The notes: a model not told the origin generated them from the letters alone. A stretch of DNA of 64,000 bases from Actinocrispum wychmicini (GCF_004345645.1 NZ_SLWS01000005.1:62001-126000); one strand, 5' to 3'. Shown: positions 28,725-37,390, counted from the stretch's first letter. Translations and numbers: made by a program.

Positions 28725-29591
28725 TCAGTGCTCCCCAGGCAGCGCGAACAGTCCCGCGTCGGTCTGCTCCAGCAGCCCGTCCACCAGCAGCGAGTCCAGG
28801 CACCGGTCGCGCTGCCCCGAGTCCGCCCACACCGCGTCCAGCCGCGCCCGGGTGACCGGACCGTCCGTGTCCCGCAGCACGTCCAACAACAGCCCGCGCA
28901 CCTGCCGGTCGGTGCCGGCGAACCGCTGCACCGGCTTGGCCGGCCCGGTGTACTCCGGCCGGCCCGCCTTCTGCCACGCGCACGAGCCGAAGATCGGGCA
29001 GTCCACGCACCGCGGCGTCCGGGCCGTGCACACCATGGCACCCAGCTCCATCAGCGCGATCGACATCAGCGCGGCTTCCGCGTCCGCCGCCGGCAACAGG
29101 ACCTCGACGTCCGCCATGTCCCGCGCGTTCGACGCCGGCCCCGCGTCCCCGGCCCCGTGCACGGCTCGGGCGACCACTCGCCGCACGTTCGTGTCCACGA
29201 CCGGAACCCGCCTGCTGTAGGCGAACGCGGCGACCGCGCGGGCGGTGTAGTCGCCGATCCCCGGCAACGCCAGCAGAGTGTCCACATCGGACGGGACGAT
29301 GTCGTTGTGGTGGGCGGCGATCTCGGCGGCGGCCGCGTGCAACCGGAGCGCGCGGCGGGGATAGCCGAGCTTGCCCCAGGCGCGGACCACCTCGCCCTGG
29401 GAGACGGCGGCCAGCCCCGACGGGACCGGCCAGCGTGCCATCCACTCGAGCCAGATCGGCTCCACCCGCGCGACCGGGGTCTGCTGCAGCATGATCTCGC
29501 TGACCAGCACACCCCACGCGGTGACGCCTGGCTCCCGCCACGGCAGGGAGCGTTTGTTCTTGGTGTACCAAAGGATCAGGGCATCATCCAT
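28725..29591 (-). CDS. mutY: A/G-specific adenine DNA glycosylase
   Basis: Removes adenine mispaired with 8-oxoguanine. The 288-residue protein has SEIMLQQTPVARV with the catalytic Glu, the helix-hairpin-helix LPGIGDYTARAVAAFAY and the following VDTNVRR with the catalytic Asp. The iron-sulfur ligands have the exact C-x6-C-x2-C-x5-C spacing (CTARTPRCVDCPIFGSC). It is shorter than E. coli MutY and has little or no NUDIX-like C-terminal domain. It lies 15 bp downstream of the carbonic anhydrase gene, probably in the same operon. Confidence 0.96.
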   Translation of the reverse strand: MDDALILWYTKNKRSLPWREPGVTAWGVLVSEIMLQQTPVARVEPIWLEWMARWPVPSGLAAVSQGEVVRAWGKLGYPRRALRLHAAAAEIAAHHNDIVPSDVDTLLALPGIGDYTARAVAAFAYSRRVPVVDTNVRRVVARAVHGAGDAGPASNARDMADVEVLLPAADAEAALMSIALMELGAMVCTARTPRCVDCPIFGSCAWQKAGRPEYTGPAKPVQRFAGTDRQVRGLLLDVLRDTDGPVTRARLDAVWADSGQRDRCLDSLLVDGLLEQTDAGLFALPGEH

Positions 29592-29606
29592 GATGCCAGG
29601 ATTCTG

Positions 29607-30095
29607 TCAGAAGACCTCGGTGAGACCGCCGGTGTGCACGTCGTAGACGAAACCGCGGACATCGGTGTAAAGCAGGTACGGCGCGTGCCGCACCCGGTTC
29701 ATGGACGTCCGCACACTGTCCTTCACTTCGCGGAATGCCTCCACCGACCACGTCGGCCGCAGCCCGCTCGCCTTTTCGAGCTCGTCCTTGAATCCGTCCT
29801 CGGTCACCGTCTGCAGACCGCAGTTGGTGTGCTGGACGATCATCACTTCGCGGGTGCCCAGTTTTCGCTGGCTCAATGCCAGGGAGCGGATCACGTCGTC
29901 GGTGACCACGCCGCCGGCATTGCGCAGAACATGGGCCTCACCCTGCAGCAGGCCGAATATCGCGAACACCCGGATACGGGCGTCCATGCAGGTCAGCAGT
30001 GCGACCTTGAGCGATGGCTGCGGGGTCGAACGGTCACCGAGAACACGCTCGGTAAGACCGGCATTACGGCTCAACAGCTCGTCGATGGCGCTCAT
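29607..30095 (-). CDS. Beta-class carbonic anhydrase
   Basis: Interconverts CO2 and bicarbonate. The 162-residue protein has zinc ligands in TCMDAR and HTNCG and the conserved RNAGGVVTDDVIRSLALSQ block. It resembles the short M. tuberculosis enzyme Rv1284 (about 163 residues) more than canB (Rv3588c), although it occupies the chromosomal place of canB. ATG at 30095 is chosen because the family N terminus begins there; the reading to 30191 would extend into the divergent promoter region. Confidence 0.93.
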   Translation of the reverse strand: MSAIDELLSRNAGLTERVLGDRSTPQPSLKVALLTCMDARIRVFAIFGLLQGEAHVLRNAGGVVTDDVIRSLALSQRKLGTREVMIVQHTNCGLQTVTEDGFKDELEKASGLRPTWSVEAFREVKDSVRTSMNRVRHAPYLLYTDVRGFVYDVHTGGLTEVF

Positions 30096-30225
30096 GGTCC
30101 GATGGAACCGTGGATATGTCGTCCAGGCAATTGTCGGTTGGTTCTCGTCACGATTTCCGACACGACCCGATCGAGGGACGGTAAGATCCACTGCGCGCGG
30201 TGATCTTGGGGTTACTTTCCGCGTT

Positions 30226-30894
30226 ATGAGTGAGCAGGCGTCTCTCTACTGGCGCCGGCGCATGGTTGCCATCGGCGGCGTGGTGATCGCGCTGGTGATC
30301 GTTGGCTGGGCCGCCGGCGGCTTCTTCGGCGAGGGGTCGCCCCCGGTGGCCGGCACCAGCGGCAACGTGCGCGACTCGCAACCGCCCTCCAGTCCATCGC
30401 CGGCCCAGTCGGGCGGCTCGGGCAGTGCCACGTCACCGTCTCCCTCGCCGACGCCGACAACGCCGGCGACCAGCGCGACTCCGCCGCCGGACCCGAACCA
30501 GCCGTGCCCGGACAGCGCGATGCGGGTCACGGTCGAGGTGGGCACGCCGCAGTACAAGGTCGGCCAGCGTCCCGAGTTGCGGCTGGTGCTGACCAACGCG
30601 GGCGAGGTGCCGTGCACCAGGGACGTCAGCCGGTCACTGCGCGAGGTGGTCGTGATGACCCAGGACGGCGTCACCCGGCTGTGGTCCAGCAACGACTGCT
30701 ACCACTCGACGCTGCCGCCGGAGTCGCAGGTCGTGCAGGCCGGCGAGGGGCTGGGATACGACGTGAAGTGGGCGGGCCGGACGTCCGCGCCCGGCTGCCC
30801 GACGAAACGGACCACGGTCCAGGCGGGCACGTACTCGGTCATCGGCCGGCTGGGCGCGTTGACCAGCCCACCGGTGCCGATCGTGCTCACCTGA
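30226..30894 (+). CDS. Membrane-anchored protein with extracytoplasmic Ig-like domain
   Basis: A 222-residue protein with a short cytoplasmic N terminus, one transmembrane helix (about residues 14-32), a Ser/Pro/Thr linker (about 40-90) and a C-terminal beta-rich domain with four Cys residues that could form disulfides. Position beside the carbonic anhydrase and mutY, and the architecture, match Rv3587c of M. tuberculosis. Function is unknown. ATG at 30226 begins a short leader before the helix. It ends 3 bp from the convergent LacI gene. Confidence 0.82.
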   Translation: MSEQASLYWRRRMVAIGGVVIALVIVGWAAGGFFGEGSPPVAGTSGNVRDSQPPSSPSPAQSGGSGSATSPSPSPTPTTPATSATPPPDPNQPCPDSAMRVTVEVGTPQYKVGQRPELRLVLTNAGEVPCTRDVSRSLREVVVMTQDGVTRLWSSNDCYHSTLPPESQVVQAGEGLGYDVKWAGRTSAPGCPTKRTTVQAGTYSVIGRLGALTSPPVPIVLT

Positions 30895-30897
30895 GGG

Positions 30898-31998
30898 TCA
30901 GGGCCCGAACCAGCGTTCCTCGGCGGTCTTCGGCGGGGCCGCGGTGGCGCCGGGCATGAACTCGGTCTCCAGGGTGATGCTGCGCGGGCGGGTGCGTTCG
31001 GACGGGCTGAGCAGCAGCCGCCCAGCCGCTTTGCCCTTCTCCAGGACTGGCTGGCGGACCGTGGTCAGGCCGACGCGTTCGGCCTCGGCGATGCCGTCGA
31101 ACCCGGTGACCGTGATGTCCTGTGGCACCCGAAGCCCGCGCCGCCTGGCCTCGGTCAACGCGCCCAGGGCGAGAATGTCCGACGTGCAGATCAGGGCCGT
31201 GATCTGGGAGTCCGCTTCGAGCAGTTGGGCCGCGGCGGACGCGCCCATCGCGCTGGAGTGGTCGAAGCGTTCCACCACGGGCACGTTCGCCCAGTCGACG
31301 CCGACCGACTGGAACGCCGCCGCCAAGCCGCCCAGCCGGGTCCGCTGGACGTGGAAATGGGCGTTCTGCTGGCGTTCGACGGCCGCGAAGTCGTCGTGGC
31401 GGTCGCGCGCGAGGCGCATGCAGACCACGCCGATCCGGCGGTGGCCGAGGTTGATCAGGTGCCGGGCCAGCACGGTGATCGCGGACTGGTCGTCGATGCC
31501 GACCCGGTCGACCCCGTCGATCTGCGGCTGGTCCGCGACGACCGTCGGCACCGGCCGGGACAGCACGGCGGCCAGGTGCGGGTCGTCGTCCGGCACGGAA
31601 TAGACCACGAAGCCGTCCACGCCCGCCCGGTGCACGGCCGCGACGTCCTCACGTTCCGGGTTGACCGGAACGAGGTGCAGCCCCTGGCCGGCGCCTTCGC
31701 AGGCGAGCGCTAACCCCTCCAGGAAGCCCAGTGCCGCGGGGTCCCGGAAGGCGTAGGAGAGGTTCTCGGTGAGCAGCAGGCCGACCGCGCCCGCCTTGCG
31801 GGTGCGCAGCGAGCGGGCCACCGGATCGGGGCCGGGATAGCCCAACCTCCTTGCGGTCTCCAGCACCCGTCGGCGAAGCTCTGGAGACAGCTGGTCCGGC
31901 CGGTTGTAGGCGTTGGACACCGTGGTCCGGGAGACCCCCAGTTCCGCCGCCAGCGACGCGAGCGTCGCCGGTCGCCGTACATGTATTGACCGCGCCAT
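30898..31998 (-). CDS. LacI-family transcriptional regulator
   Basis: A 366-residue regulator with an N-terminal HTH (TLASLAAELGVSRTTVSNAYN) and hinge, then a periplasmic-binding-protein-like effector domain (LLLTENLSYAF to VTGFDG). It probably senses a sugar. ATG at 31998 (MARSIHV) gives a compact N terminus; an upstream start at 32025 adds 9 residues. It faces the MsiK-like ATPase across a 301-bp intergenic region with several palindromes, one of which has the central CG typical of LacI operators. Matches Rv3575c by family. Confidence 0.9.
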   Translation of the reverse strand: MARSIHVRRPATLASLAAELGVSRTTVSNAYNRPDQLSPELRRRVLETARRLGYPGPDPVARSLRTRKAGAVGLLLTENLSYAFRDPAALGFLEGLALACEGAGQGLHLVPVNPEREDVAAVHRAGVDGFVVYSVPDDDPHLAAVLSRPVPTVVADQPQIDGVDRVGIDDQSAITVLARHLINLGHRRIGVVCMRLARDRHDDFAAVERQQNAHFHVQRTRLGGLAAAFQSVGVDWANVPVVERFDHSSAMGASAAAQLLEADSQITALICTSDILALGALTEARRRGLRVPQDITVTGFDGIAEAERVGLTTVRQPVLEKGKAAGRLLLSPSERTRPRSITLETEFMPGATAAPPKTAEERWFGP

Positions 31999-32098
31999 GC
32001 GGTGACGGTAACGGTTCAGAACCAATACGAGAAGTCATGGGACGGCGTGCTAGATCACGTCTTTGTTTCCCAAGGTCAACGCCTGGTTTTTCGCTCAG

Positions 32099-32112
32099 TT
32101 GGTCTAGACCAA
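32099..32112. promoter_or_regulatory. DasR-type operator (dre) 1
   Basis: The 14-bp perfect palindrome TTGGTCTAGACCAA contains the 12-bp core TGGTCTAGACCA of the DasR-responsive element of Streptomyces. It lies in the LacI/msiK intergenic region, 187 bp upstream of the msiK ATG. Confidence 0.75.
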
Positions 32113-32156
32113 TGCCAGGAGGTTGCCGCGCTGGTGGGGGCCGTGATGAGCGCTGG

Positions 32157-32168
32157 GTAACCGGTTAC
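32157..32168. promoter_or_regulatory. Palindrome GTAACCGGTTAC, possible LacI-family operator
   Basis: A perfect 12-bp palindrome with a central CG step, as in LacI-family operators. It sits between the divergent LacI and msiK genes, 2 bp before the second DasR-type site. The link to the neighbouring regulator is inferred. Confidence 0.4.
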
Positions 32169-32170
32169 TT

Positions 32171-32182
32171 TGGTCTACACCA
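32171..32182. promoter_or_regulatory. DasR-type operator (dre) 2
   Basis: TGGTCTACACCA differs from the dre core at one base, and is followed by CT as in the full consensus. It lies 19 bp upstream of the proposed -35 box of msiK. Confidence 0.65.
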
Positions 32183-32201
32183 CTTCGATACCCGCTGATG
32201 G

Positions 32202-32230
32202 CTGACGTTTTCCCAATTATTGGCTACGGT
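32202..32230 (+). promoter_or_regulatory. Putative msiK promoter
   Basis: CTGACG at 32202-32207 and TACGGT at 32225-32230 are separated by 17 bp, a fair match to an actinobacterial vegetative sigma promoter. The 11-bp palindrome CCAAT-T-ATTGG (32213-32223) lies in the spacer. Transcription would give a leader of about 60 nt before msiK. Confidence 0.45.
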
Positions 32231-32299
32231 GAGCGAGAGCACGCTCCAGGACCTGGTCCGGTCCTGTGCGTGGGCGCAGCGTGGCGAAGGGAACAGCAG

Positions 32300-33400
32300 A
32301 TGGCCGAGGTCTCGTACGTAGGTGCCTCCAGGGTGTTCGCCGGCAGTCCGCCGGTACGCGCGGTGGACCAGCTCGACCTGGATGTCGCCGACGGCGAGTT
32401 CCTGGTCCTGGTCGGCCCCTCCGGATCCGGCAAGTCGACGGCGCTGCGCATGCTCGCCGGCTTGGAGGACGTGGACGAGGGCACTATTCAGATCGGCAAC
32501 AAGGACGTCACCAACGTGCCGCCGAAGGGCCGGGACATCGCGATGGTGTTCCAGTCCTACGCGCTGTACCCGCACATGACGGTCGCCGACAACATGGGCT
32601 TCGCGCTCAAGCTGCGCGGCACGCCGAAGGCGCAGATCAAGGAGAAGGTCGCCGAAGCCGCGGCCATGCTCGACCTGACCAAGTACCTGGACCGCAAGCC
32701 GAAGGCGCTGTCCGGCGGCCAGCGGCAGCGCGTCGCCATGGGCCGCGCCATCGTGCGTGAACCCAGCGTCTTCCTGATGGACGAGCCGCTGTCCAACTTG
32801 GACGCCAAGCTGCGCGTGGAGACCCGCGCGAACATCGCCGCCCTGCAGCAGCGCCTCGGCACCACGACCATCTACGTCACCCACGACCAGGTCGAAGCCA
32901 TGACCATGGGCCACCGCGTGGCCGTGCTCAAGGACGGCCTGCTCCAGCAGTGCGACACCCCGCGTGCGCTCTACGACAAGCCGGCGAACGCGTTCGTGGC
33001 CGGCTTCATCGGCTCGCCCGCGATGAACCTCAAGACGGTCCCACTGGCCGCCGAGGGTGCCCAGCTGGACGGCGTGGTCGTGCCGCTGCAGCGCACCGCG
33101 CTCGACGCCGCCGCCAAGGCCGGCCTGTCCACGGTCACCTTCGGCATCCGCCCGGAGGCGCTGCGCCTGGCCAGCGTCGAGGAGGATGGCATCCAGATGA
33201 CCGTGGAACTGGTGGAGGAGCTCGGCGCGGACGCGTTGGTGCACGGCGCGGTCAGGATCGGCGAGGCGTCCGAGCGCTTCGTCGTCCGGGTCGACGGCCG
33301 TACCCCACCCGGCCTGGGCCAGAACGTGAAGATCGCGGTCCGCGACGCCAACGAGGTGCACCTGTTCCACCCCGACACAGGCGAGCGCCTCACTGACTGA
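32300..33400 (+). CDS. msiK: Sugar ABC transporter ATP-binding protein, MsiK/UgpC type
   Basis: A 366-residue ATPase of the CUT1 sugar-import family. It has Walker A GPSGSGKST, signature LSGGQRQRVAMGRA, Walker B VFLMDEPLSNLDAKLRVE, H-loop VTHDQVEAM and the C-terminal regulatory OB domain. No permease or binding protein is nearby, as expected for an MsiK-type shared ATPase; in Streptomyces MsiK energises several importers, including the chitobiose system. ATG at 32300 is used; the in-frame start at 32198 would include promoter sequence. Two DasR-type sites upstream suggest control by aminosugar availability. Confidence 0.9.
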   Translation: MAEVSYVGASRVFAGSPPVRAVDQLDLDVADGEFLVLVGPSGSGKSTALRMLAGLEDVDEGTIQIGNKDVTNVPPKGRDIAMVFQSYALYPHMTVADNMGFALKLRGTPKAQIKEKVAEAAAMLDLTKYLDRKPKALSGGQRQRVAMGRAIVREPSVFLMDEPLSNLDAKLRVETRANIAALQQRLGTTTIYVTHDQVEAMTMGHRVAVLKDGLLQQCDTPRALYDKPANAFVAGFIGSPAMNLKTVPLAAEGAQLDGVVVPLQRTALDAAAKAGLSTVTFGIRPEALRLASVEEDGIQMTVELVEELGADALVHGAVRIGEASERFVVRVDGRTPPGLGQNVKIAVRDANEVHLFHPDTGERLTD

Positions 33401-33413
33401 GTCGTCATACCCG

Positions 33414-33451
33414 AGCGACCCCCACGTCTCCTTGGAGAGGTGGGGGTCGCT
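33414..33451 (+). terminator. Terminator after msiK
   Basis: Twelve-bp arms (33414-33425 and 33440-33451) enclose a 14-nt segment that can form a further short CTCC/GGAG stem. A few T residues follow. It separates msiK from the zinc transporter operon. Confidence 0.85.
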
Positions 33452-33552
33452 TTGTGTAATGGGCGTCACCTGATTGGCGGAATCATATTGGGGATGGTGT
33501 CGTAGACTCTGTCACTAACGACAACGGTTTCCATTTCCATGCGGGAGTGTGC

Positions 33553-34449
33553 ATGAGCGCCCGACTTCTGGCAGGTGCTGCGGTTCTGGTCCTCACGCTG
33601 GCCGCGTGCGGTGGTAAGGCCGGCGATCCTGGCCAAGGTCCACAGGCCGGGAAGATCCCGGTGGTCGCTTCCACGAACGTGTGGGGGAGCGTGCTGCGGG
33701 CGGTCGGCGGTGACGCGGTGGACGTGAAGTCGGTCATCGACGACCCGGCCGCCGACCCGCACGGCTACCAGAGCACCCCGACCGACGCCATCGACCTGCG
33801 CAACGCCAAGCTGGCCCTGTACAACGGCGCCGGCTACGACGACTTCTTCACCCAGCTGGTCAGGGAGAACGGCCAGAACGTGCCCACGATCGTGGCGTTC
33901 GACCTGTCCGGCAAGAAGCCGGGGGGCAACGAGCACGTCTGGTACGACTTCCCCACGGTCAAGCGGGTCGCCGACAAGATCGCCGAGCAGCTCGGCACGG
34001 TCGCGCCGGACAAGAAGGACACCTTCGCGGCCAACGCCAAGGCCTTCGACGGCAGGCTTGACGAGCTGATCGCCAAGGCCAGGTCGATCGGCCAGGCCAA
34101 GCCCGGCGTCCTGGTGGTCGTGACTGAGCCGGTGCCGGTCTACCTGTTGGAGACCGCGGGGGTGAAGGACGTGACTCCGGAGGAGTTCTCCAAAGCCATC
34201 GAGGAGGAGACCGACCCGCCCGCCACCGCCGTGGCCGCCACCACGGACCTGCTGAAGAACAAGCAGGTCGCCGCCCTGATCAACAACGAGCAGACCGAAA
34301 CCCCGGTGACCAAGCAGCTCAGGAGCGTCGCGGCCGCGGCCGGGCTGCCGGTGGTGGGTGTGACGGAAACGCTTCCGGACGGCGCGGGCGATTACCTTGA
34401 CTGGATGGCCAAGCAGGTGGACGCACTCTCGGCGGCGGTGAAGAGATGA
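33553..34449 (+). CDS. znuA: Zinc/manganese ABC transporter substrate-binding lipoprotein
   Basis: A 298-residue cluster A-I binding protein. The signal peptide ends with a LAAC lipobox. Metal-ligand regions are recognisable: DPHGYQSTPTD, EHVWYDFPTVKRVA and a C-terminal acidic loop. It lacks the His-rich loop of E. coli ZnuA. It heads an operon with the ATPase and permease, with 4-base overlaps. ATG at 33553 begins a normal signal peptide; GTG at 33547 is possible. No convincing Zur operator was found upstream. Confidence 0.9.
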   Translation: MSARLLAGAAVLVLTLAACGGKAGDPGQGPQAGKIPVVASTNVWGSVLRAVGGDAVDVKSVIDDPAADPHGYQSTPTDAIDLRNAKLALYNGAGYDDFFTQLVRENGQNVPTIVAFDLSGKKPGGNEHVWYDFPTVKRVADKIAEQLGTVAPDKKDTFAANAKAFDGRLDELIAKARSIGQAKPGVLVVVTEPVPVYLLETAGVKDVTPEEFSKAIEEETDPPATAVAATTDLLKNKQVAALINNEQTETPVTKQLRSVAAAAGLPVVGVTETLPDGAGDYLDWMAKQVDALSAAVKR

Positions 34450-35285
34450 CCGGTGATCTGCTTTCCGAGTCGAGTGTCGGCGCGGTCGAACAGCCGTTGG
34501 TCTCGCTGCGTGGCGCGACTCTGTCGTACGGGCAGCGCGCCCTGTGGGCGGACCTGGACCTGGACCTGTGCCCTGGTGAGTTCGTCGCTGTGCTCGGCCC
34601 GAACGGCTCGGGCAAGACGAGCCTCCTGCGGGTGTTGCTGGGCCTGCAGAAACTGTCGTCCGGCCGGCTCACTCTGCCCGGCGGCGACCACAAGGTCGGG
34701 TACATCCCGCAGCAGCGGGCCGTCGACCCGTCGATCACCCTGCGCGGGCGCGATCTTGTCGCGTTGGGCTACGACGGCCACAAATGGGGTGTCGGGCTGA
34801 AAGGTATGCGCACCCGGCGCCAACGTGTCGACGAGGCGATCAGGGCTGTCGGCGCCACCGCGTTCGCGAACCGGCCGGTGGGGTTGCTGTCCGGCGGCGA
34901 ACAGCAGCGGCTGCGGGTCGCTCAGGCGTTGGTCAGCGATCCCGCTGTGCTGCTGTGTGACGAGCCGTTGCTGTCGTTGGACCTGGCGCACCAACGGGCG
35001 GTGAGCGAGCTGATCGACAAACGGCGGACCGAGGCCGATACGGCTGTGTTGTTCGTCACACATGAGATCAACCCGATCCTGCCTCTGGTCGACCGGGTGC
35101 TGTACCTGGTGGACGGCCGGTTCCGGATCGGCGCCCCGGACGAGGTGATGACGTCGGAGGTGCTGTCCGAGCTGTACCGCACCCAGATCGACGTGGTTCG
35201 GGTCCGCGACCAGATCATCGTGGTCGGCGCGCACGGTGCCGTGGAGTCCGACCAGCCGCACCACCTGCAAGCGAGGTCGGACTGA
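34446..35285 (+). CDS. znuC: Zinc/manganese ABC transporter ATP-binding protein
   Basis: A 279-residue ATPase with Walker A GPNGSGKTS, signature LLSGGEQQRLRVA, Walker B VLLCDEPLLSLDL and H-loop VTHEINP. ATG at 34446 overlaps the znuA stop, and the gene ends by overlapping the permease start (TGATG). Confidence 0.92.
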   Translation: MTGDLLSESSVGAVEQPLVSLRGATLSYGQRALWADLDLDLCPGEFVAVLGPNGSGKTSLLRVLLGLQKLSSGRLTLPGGDHKVGYIPQQRAVDPSITLRGRDLVALGYDGHKWGVGLKGMRTRRQRVDEAIRAVGATAFANRPVGLLSGGEQQRLRVAQALVSDPAVLLCDEPLLSLDLAHQRAVSELIDKRRTEADTAVLFVTHEINPILPLVDRVLYLVDGRFRIGAPDEVMTSEVLSELYRTQIDVVRVRDQIIVVGAHGAVESDQPHHLQARSD

Positions 35286-36121
35286 TGGACAAGTTCTTCG
35301 ACTTCGACAAGACGCTCGAGGTCATGCAGTACGGGTTCGTCCGCGACGCGTTGATCGCCGCCGCCATCCTCGGCCTGCTGGCTGGCGTGTTGGGGCCGTT
35401 GATCGTCAGCCGGAACATGGCCTTCTCCGTGCACGGCACAAGCGAGCTTGCCGTCACCGGCGGCGCCGCGGCTCTGCTGCTGGGTGTCAGCGTCGGGCTG
35501 GGCGCGTTGGCCGGGTCGGTCGTCGCGGCCATCGTGCTGGGCCTGTTGTCCCGCCGCAGTTCCGAGACGGACTCGGTGATCGGCGTGGTCCTGGCGTTCG
35601 GGCTTGGGCTCGGCGTGCTGTTCCTGTGGATGTACCCGGGGCGGGCGTCGAACAAGTTCGGGCTGCTGGTGGGCCAGATCGTCAGCGTCGACTTCGCCAG
35701 CATCCTGCTGCTGTCGATCTGCGCGGTGGTCGTGCTCGCGGTGCTCGCGGTGATCTACCGGCCGTTGATGTTCGCGTCGGTCGACCCGGACGTGGCGCGG
35801 GCGCGGGGTGTGCCGACCGGGATGCTGTCGCCTGTCTTCGCCGTGCTGGTGGGCGTCGCGACCGCACTCGGGGTGCAGACCGTGGGCGCGTTGCTGGTTC
35901 TGTCGCTGATGGTGACGCCGGCCGCCGCGGCCTGCCGGATCACCGCGAACCCGTTGCGGGCGACCATTCTGTCGGTCGTGTTCGCCGAGGTGTCGGTGCT
36001 CGGCGGGATCATCCTGTCGCTGGCGCCCGGGGTTCCGGTGAGCGCGTTCGTGTGCACGATCTCGTTCCTGATCTACGGTTTCGCCCGGGTCTCCACCCGC
36101 AAGCGGGTGCTAGCCCACTAG
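35285..36121 (+). CDS. znuB: Zinc/manganese ABC transporter permease
   Basis: A 278-residue permease with about eight transmembrane helices and the ABC-3 family pattern, including the cytoplasmic loop near RNMAFSVHGTSELAVTGGAAALLLG. It completes the ZnuABC-type importer. The final 12 bases overlap the convergent DUF445 gene. Confidence 0.9.
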   Translation: MDKFFDFDKTLEVMQYGFVRDALIAAAILGLLAGVLGPLIVSRNMAFSVHGTSELAVTGGAAALLLGVSVGLGALAGSVVAAIVLGLLSRRSSETDSVIGVVLAFGLGLGVLFLWMYPGRASNKFGLLVGQIVSVDFASILLLSICAVVVLAVLAVIYRPLMFASVDPDVARARGVPTGMLSPVFAVLVGVATALGVQTVGALLVLSLMVTPAAAACRITANPLRATILSVVFAEVSVLGGIILSLAPGVPVSAFVCTISFLIYGFARVSTRKRVLAH

Positions 36122-37303
36122 CAGGTGCACCTGCAGTTCGCCGACGAGGAACCCGATGATCGCGCCGACCGCGATGAGTTTCCACTCGTCCTGCCGGAAC
36201 GCGGGCCGCAGCAGCTCCTCGTACTCCACCCGGGACAGGTCGTTCATCTTGCGCGCGATGGTGTTGCCGACGTCCAGCGCTTCGGTGAGGTAGTCCTCGG
36301 CCACCTGAACCGTGCCAGGCAAAGTCCGCATGGCCTGGTCGGCGGCGGCCTGTTTGATGTCCCGCATCCGCCGGTCGCCGATCACCGGCCGGGCCAGACC
36401 TGCCCGCGCGTCAACGGTTTCCCACACCACGCGCCGGACCAGGGCGGCCAGGCGGTCGGCCCGTGGACTGTTCAGTACGGCGTCCATGATGTTCGGCACG
36501 GTCATCACCTCACGGGCGACGATCTCGCCGTACTTCTGGGCCACCTCGTCCCGACGGCGCTGGAAGATCCCCTGGAACGGCACGATCCCGAGGACGCGGG
36601 TGCGTTCCCTGGGGAAGAACACGAGCTTGATGGCCAGCCAGTCGGTGAACCAGCCGATGCACATCCCGAACAGCGGCAGCACGATCGGCAGCTCGGTGAA
36701 CGCCCACACCAGGGTCTGCACCAGGCCGAGCCCGAACCCGAACCAGATGCCGCTGCGCGCGATGAACGCCATCTCCGGCCGGGAGATGTCCTTGACCAGG
36801 CGGACCATCAGGACCGGGTTGCGGCGCAGGGTGGCCACCGCGAGTTCCTTGATGTCCAGCAGGTGGTCGATGTTGTCGCGGATCTCCGCGACCATCCGGC
36901 GGACCGCGTCCGGCGCGCCGGCCTGGACCTGTTTGACGATCACGTCCTGGGCGAGCGCCGGCAGGGCCTCCCACAGGGCGGGGTGGTGGCGCGCCATGAT
37001 CTCGCGGGCGATCCGGTCGATGTCGACGAGCAGGGCGGTTTCCAGCTCGTCGGCCAGCCGGTCGCCGTCGATCCCGGCGACCACCTCGCGGGCGTCGACG
37101 AGTTTGCTGGTGAGCAGGTCGGCGGCGATCCGGATCATCCGTTCGGCGTTCCGCGGCACCACACCCTGCCAGCCGAGGAACGTACCCTTGAGGCCGACGA
37201 ACTCGATCGGCCGGAACATCATCTCGATGGCGATCCGTTTGGTGACATAGCCGAGCGCGGCCGCCACGAACGGCATAGCCACGAGTACCACCCAGTCCGG
37301 CAC
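36110..37303 (-). CDS. DUF445 family membrane protein, paralogue 1
   Basis: A 397-residue protein with an N-terminal hydrophobic segment (WVVLVAMPFVAAALGYVTK), the conserved MMFRPIEF and GWQGVVPRNAERM blocks, internal hydrophobic helices (about residues 180-215) and a C-terminal transmembrane end QDEWKLIAVGAIIGFLVGELQ. Function is unknown. A paralogue with the same blocks lies at 62130-63365. GTG at 37303 is the start. It has no partner gene here, unlike the second copy. Confidence 0.88.
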   Translation of the reverse strand: MPDWVVLVAMPFVAAALGYVTKRIAIEMMFRPIEFVGLKGTFLGWQGVVPRNAERMIRIAADLLTSKLVDAREVVAGIDGDRLADELETALLVDIDRIAREIMARHHPALWEALPALAQDVIVKQVQAGAPDAVRRMVAEIRDNIDHLLDIKELAVATLRRNPVLMVRLVKDISRPEMAFIARSGIWFGFGLGLVQTLVWAFTELPIVLPLFGMCIGWFTDWLAIKLVFFPRERTRVLGIVPFQGIFQRRRDEVAQKYGEIVAREVMTVPNIMDAVLNSPRADRLAALVRRVVWETVDARAGLARPVIGDRRMRDIKQAAADQAMRTLPGTVQVAEDYLTEALDVGNTIARKMNDLSRVEYEELLRPAFRQDEWKLIAVGAIIGFLVGELQVHLLVG

Positions 37304-37358
37304 GCACCGGACCTTAGTGGACGGGCGACAATTGGGTTGACAAAGCCGCGATGGCTGC

Positions 37359-37390
37359 GAGACATTGAAACAAAGATGATTATCTGTCTC
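37359..37390. promoter_or_regulatory. Inverted repeat upstream of the MpaB-type gene
   Basis: GAGACA (37359-37364) and TGTCTC (37385-37390) flank a 20-bp AT-rich stretch, immediately before GTG at 37405. A TTGACA hexamer lies at 37337-37342. The arrangement could be an operator over the promoter or leader, but no cognate regulator is adjacent. Confidence 0.3.

Noticed and set aside
33481-33540. Zur operator upstream of znuA
   Set aside because: An AATCAT core and a TTTCCATTTCCA stretch are present, but neither matches the 15-bp palindromic Zur consensus well (about 8 of 15 for the better one).
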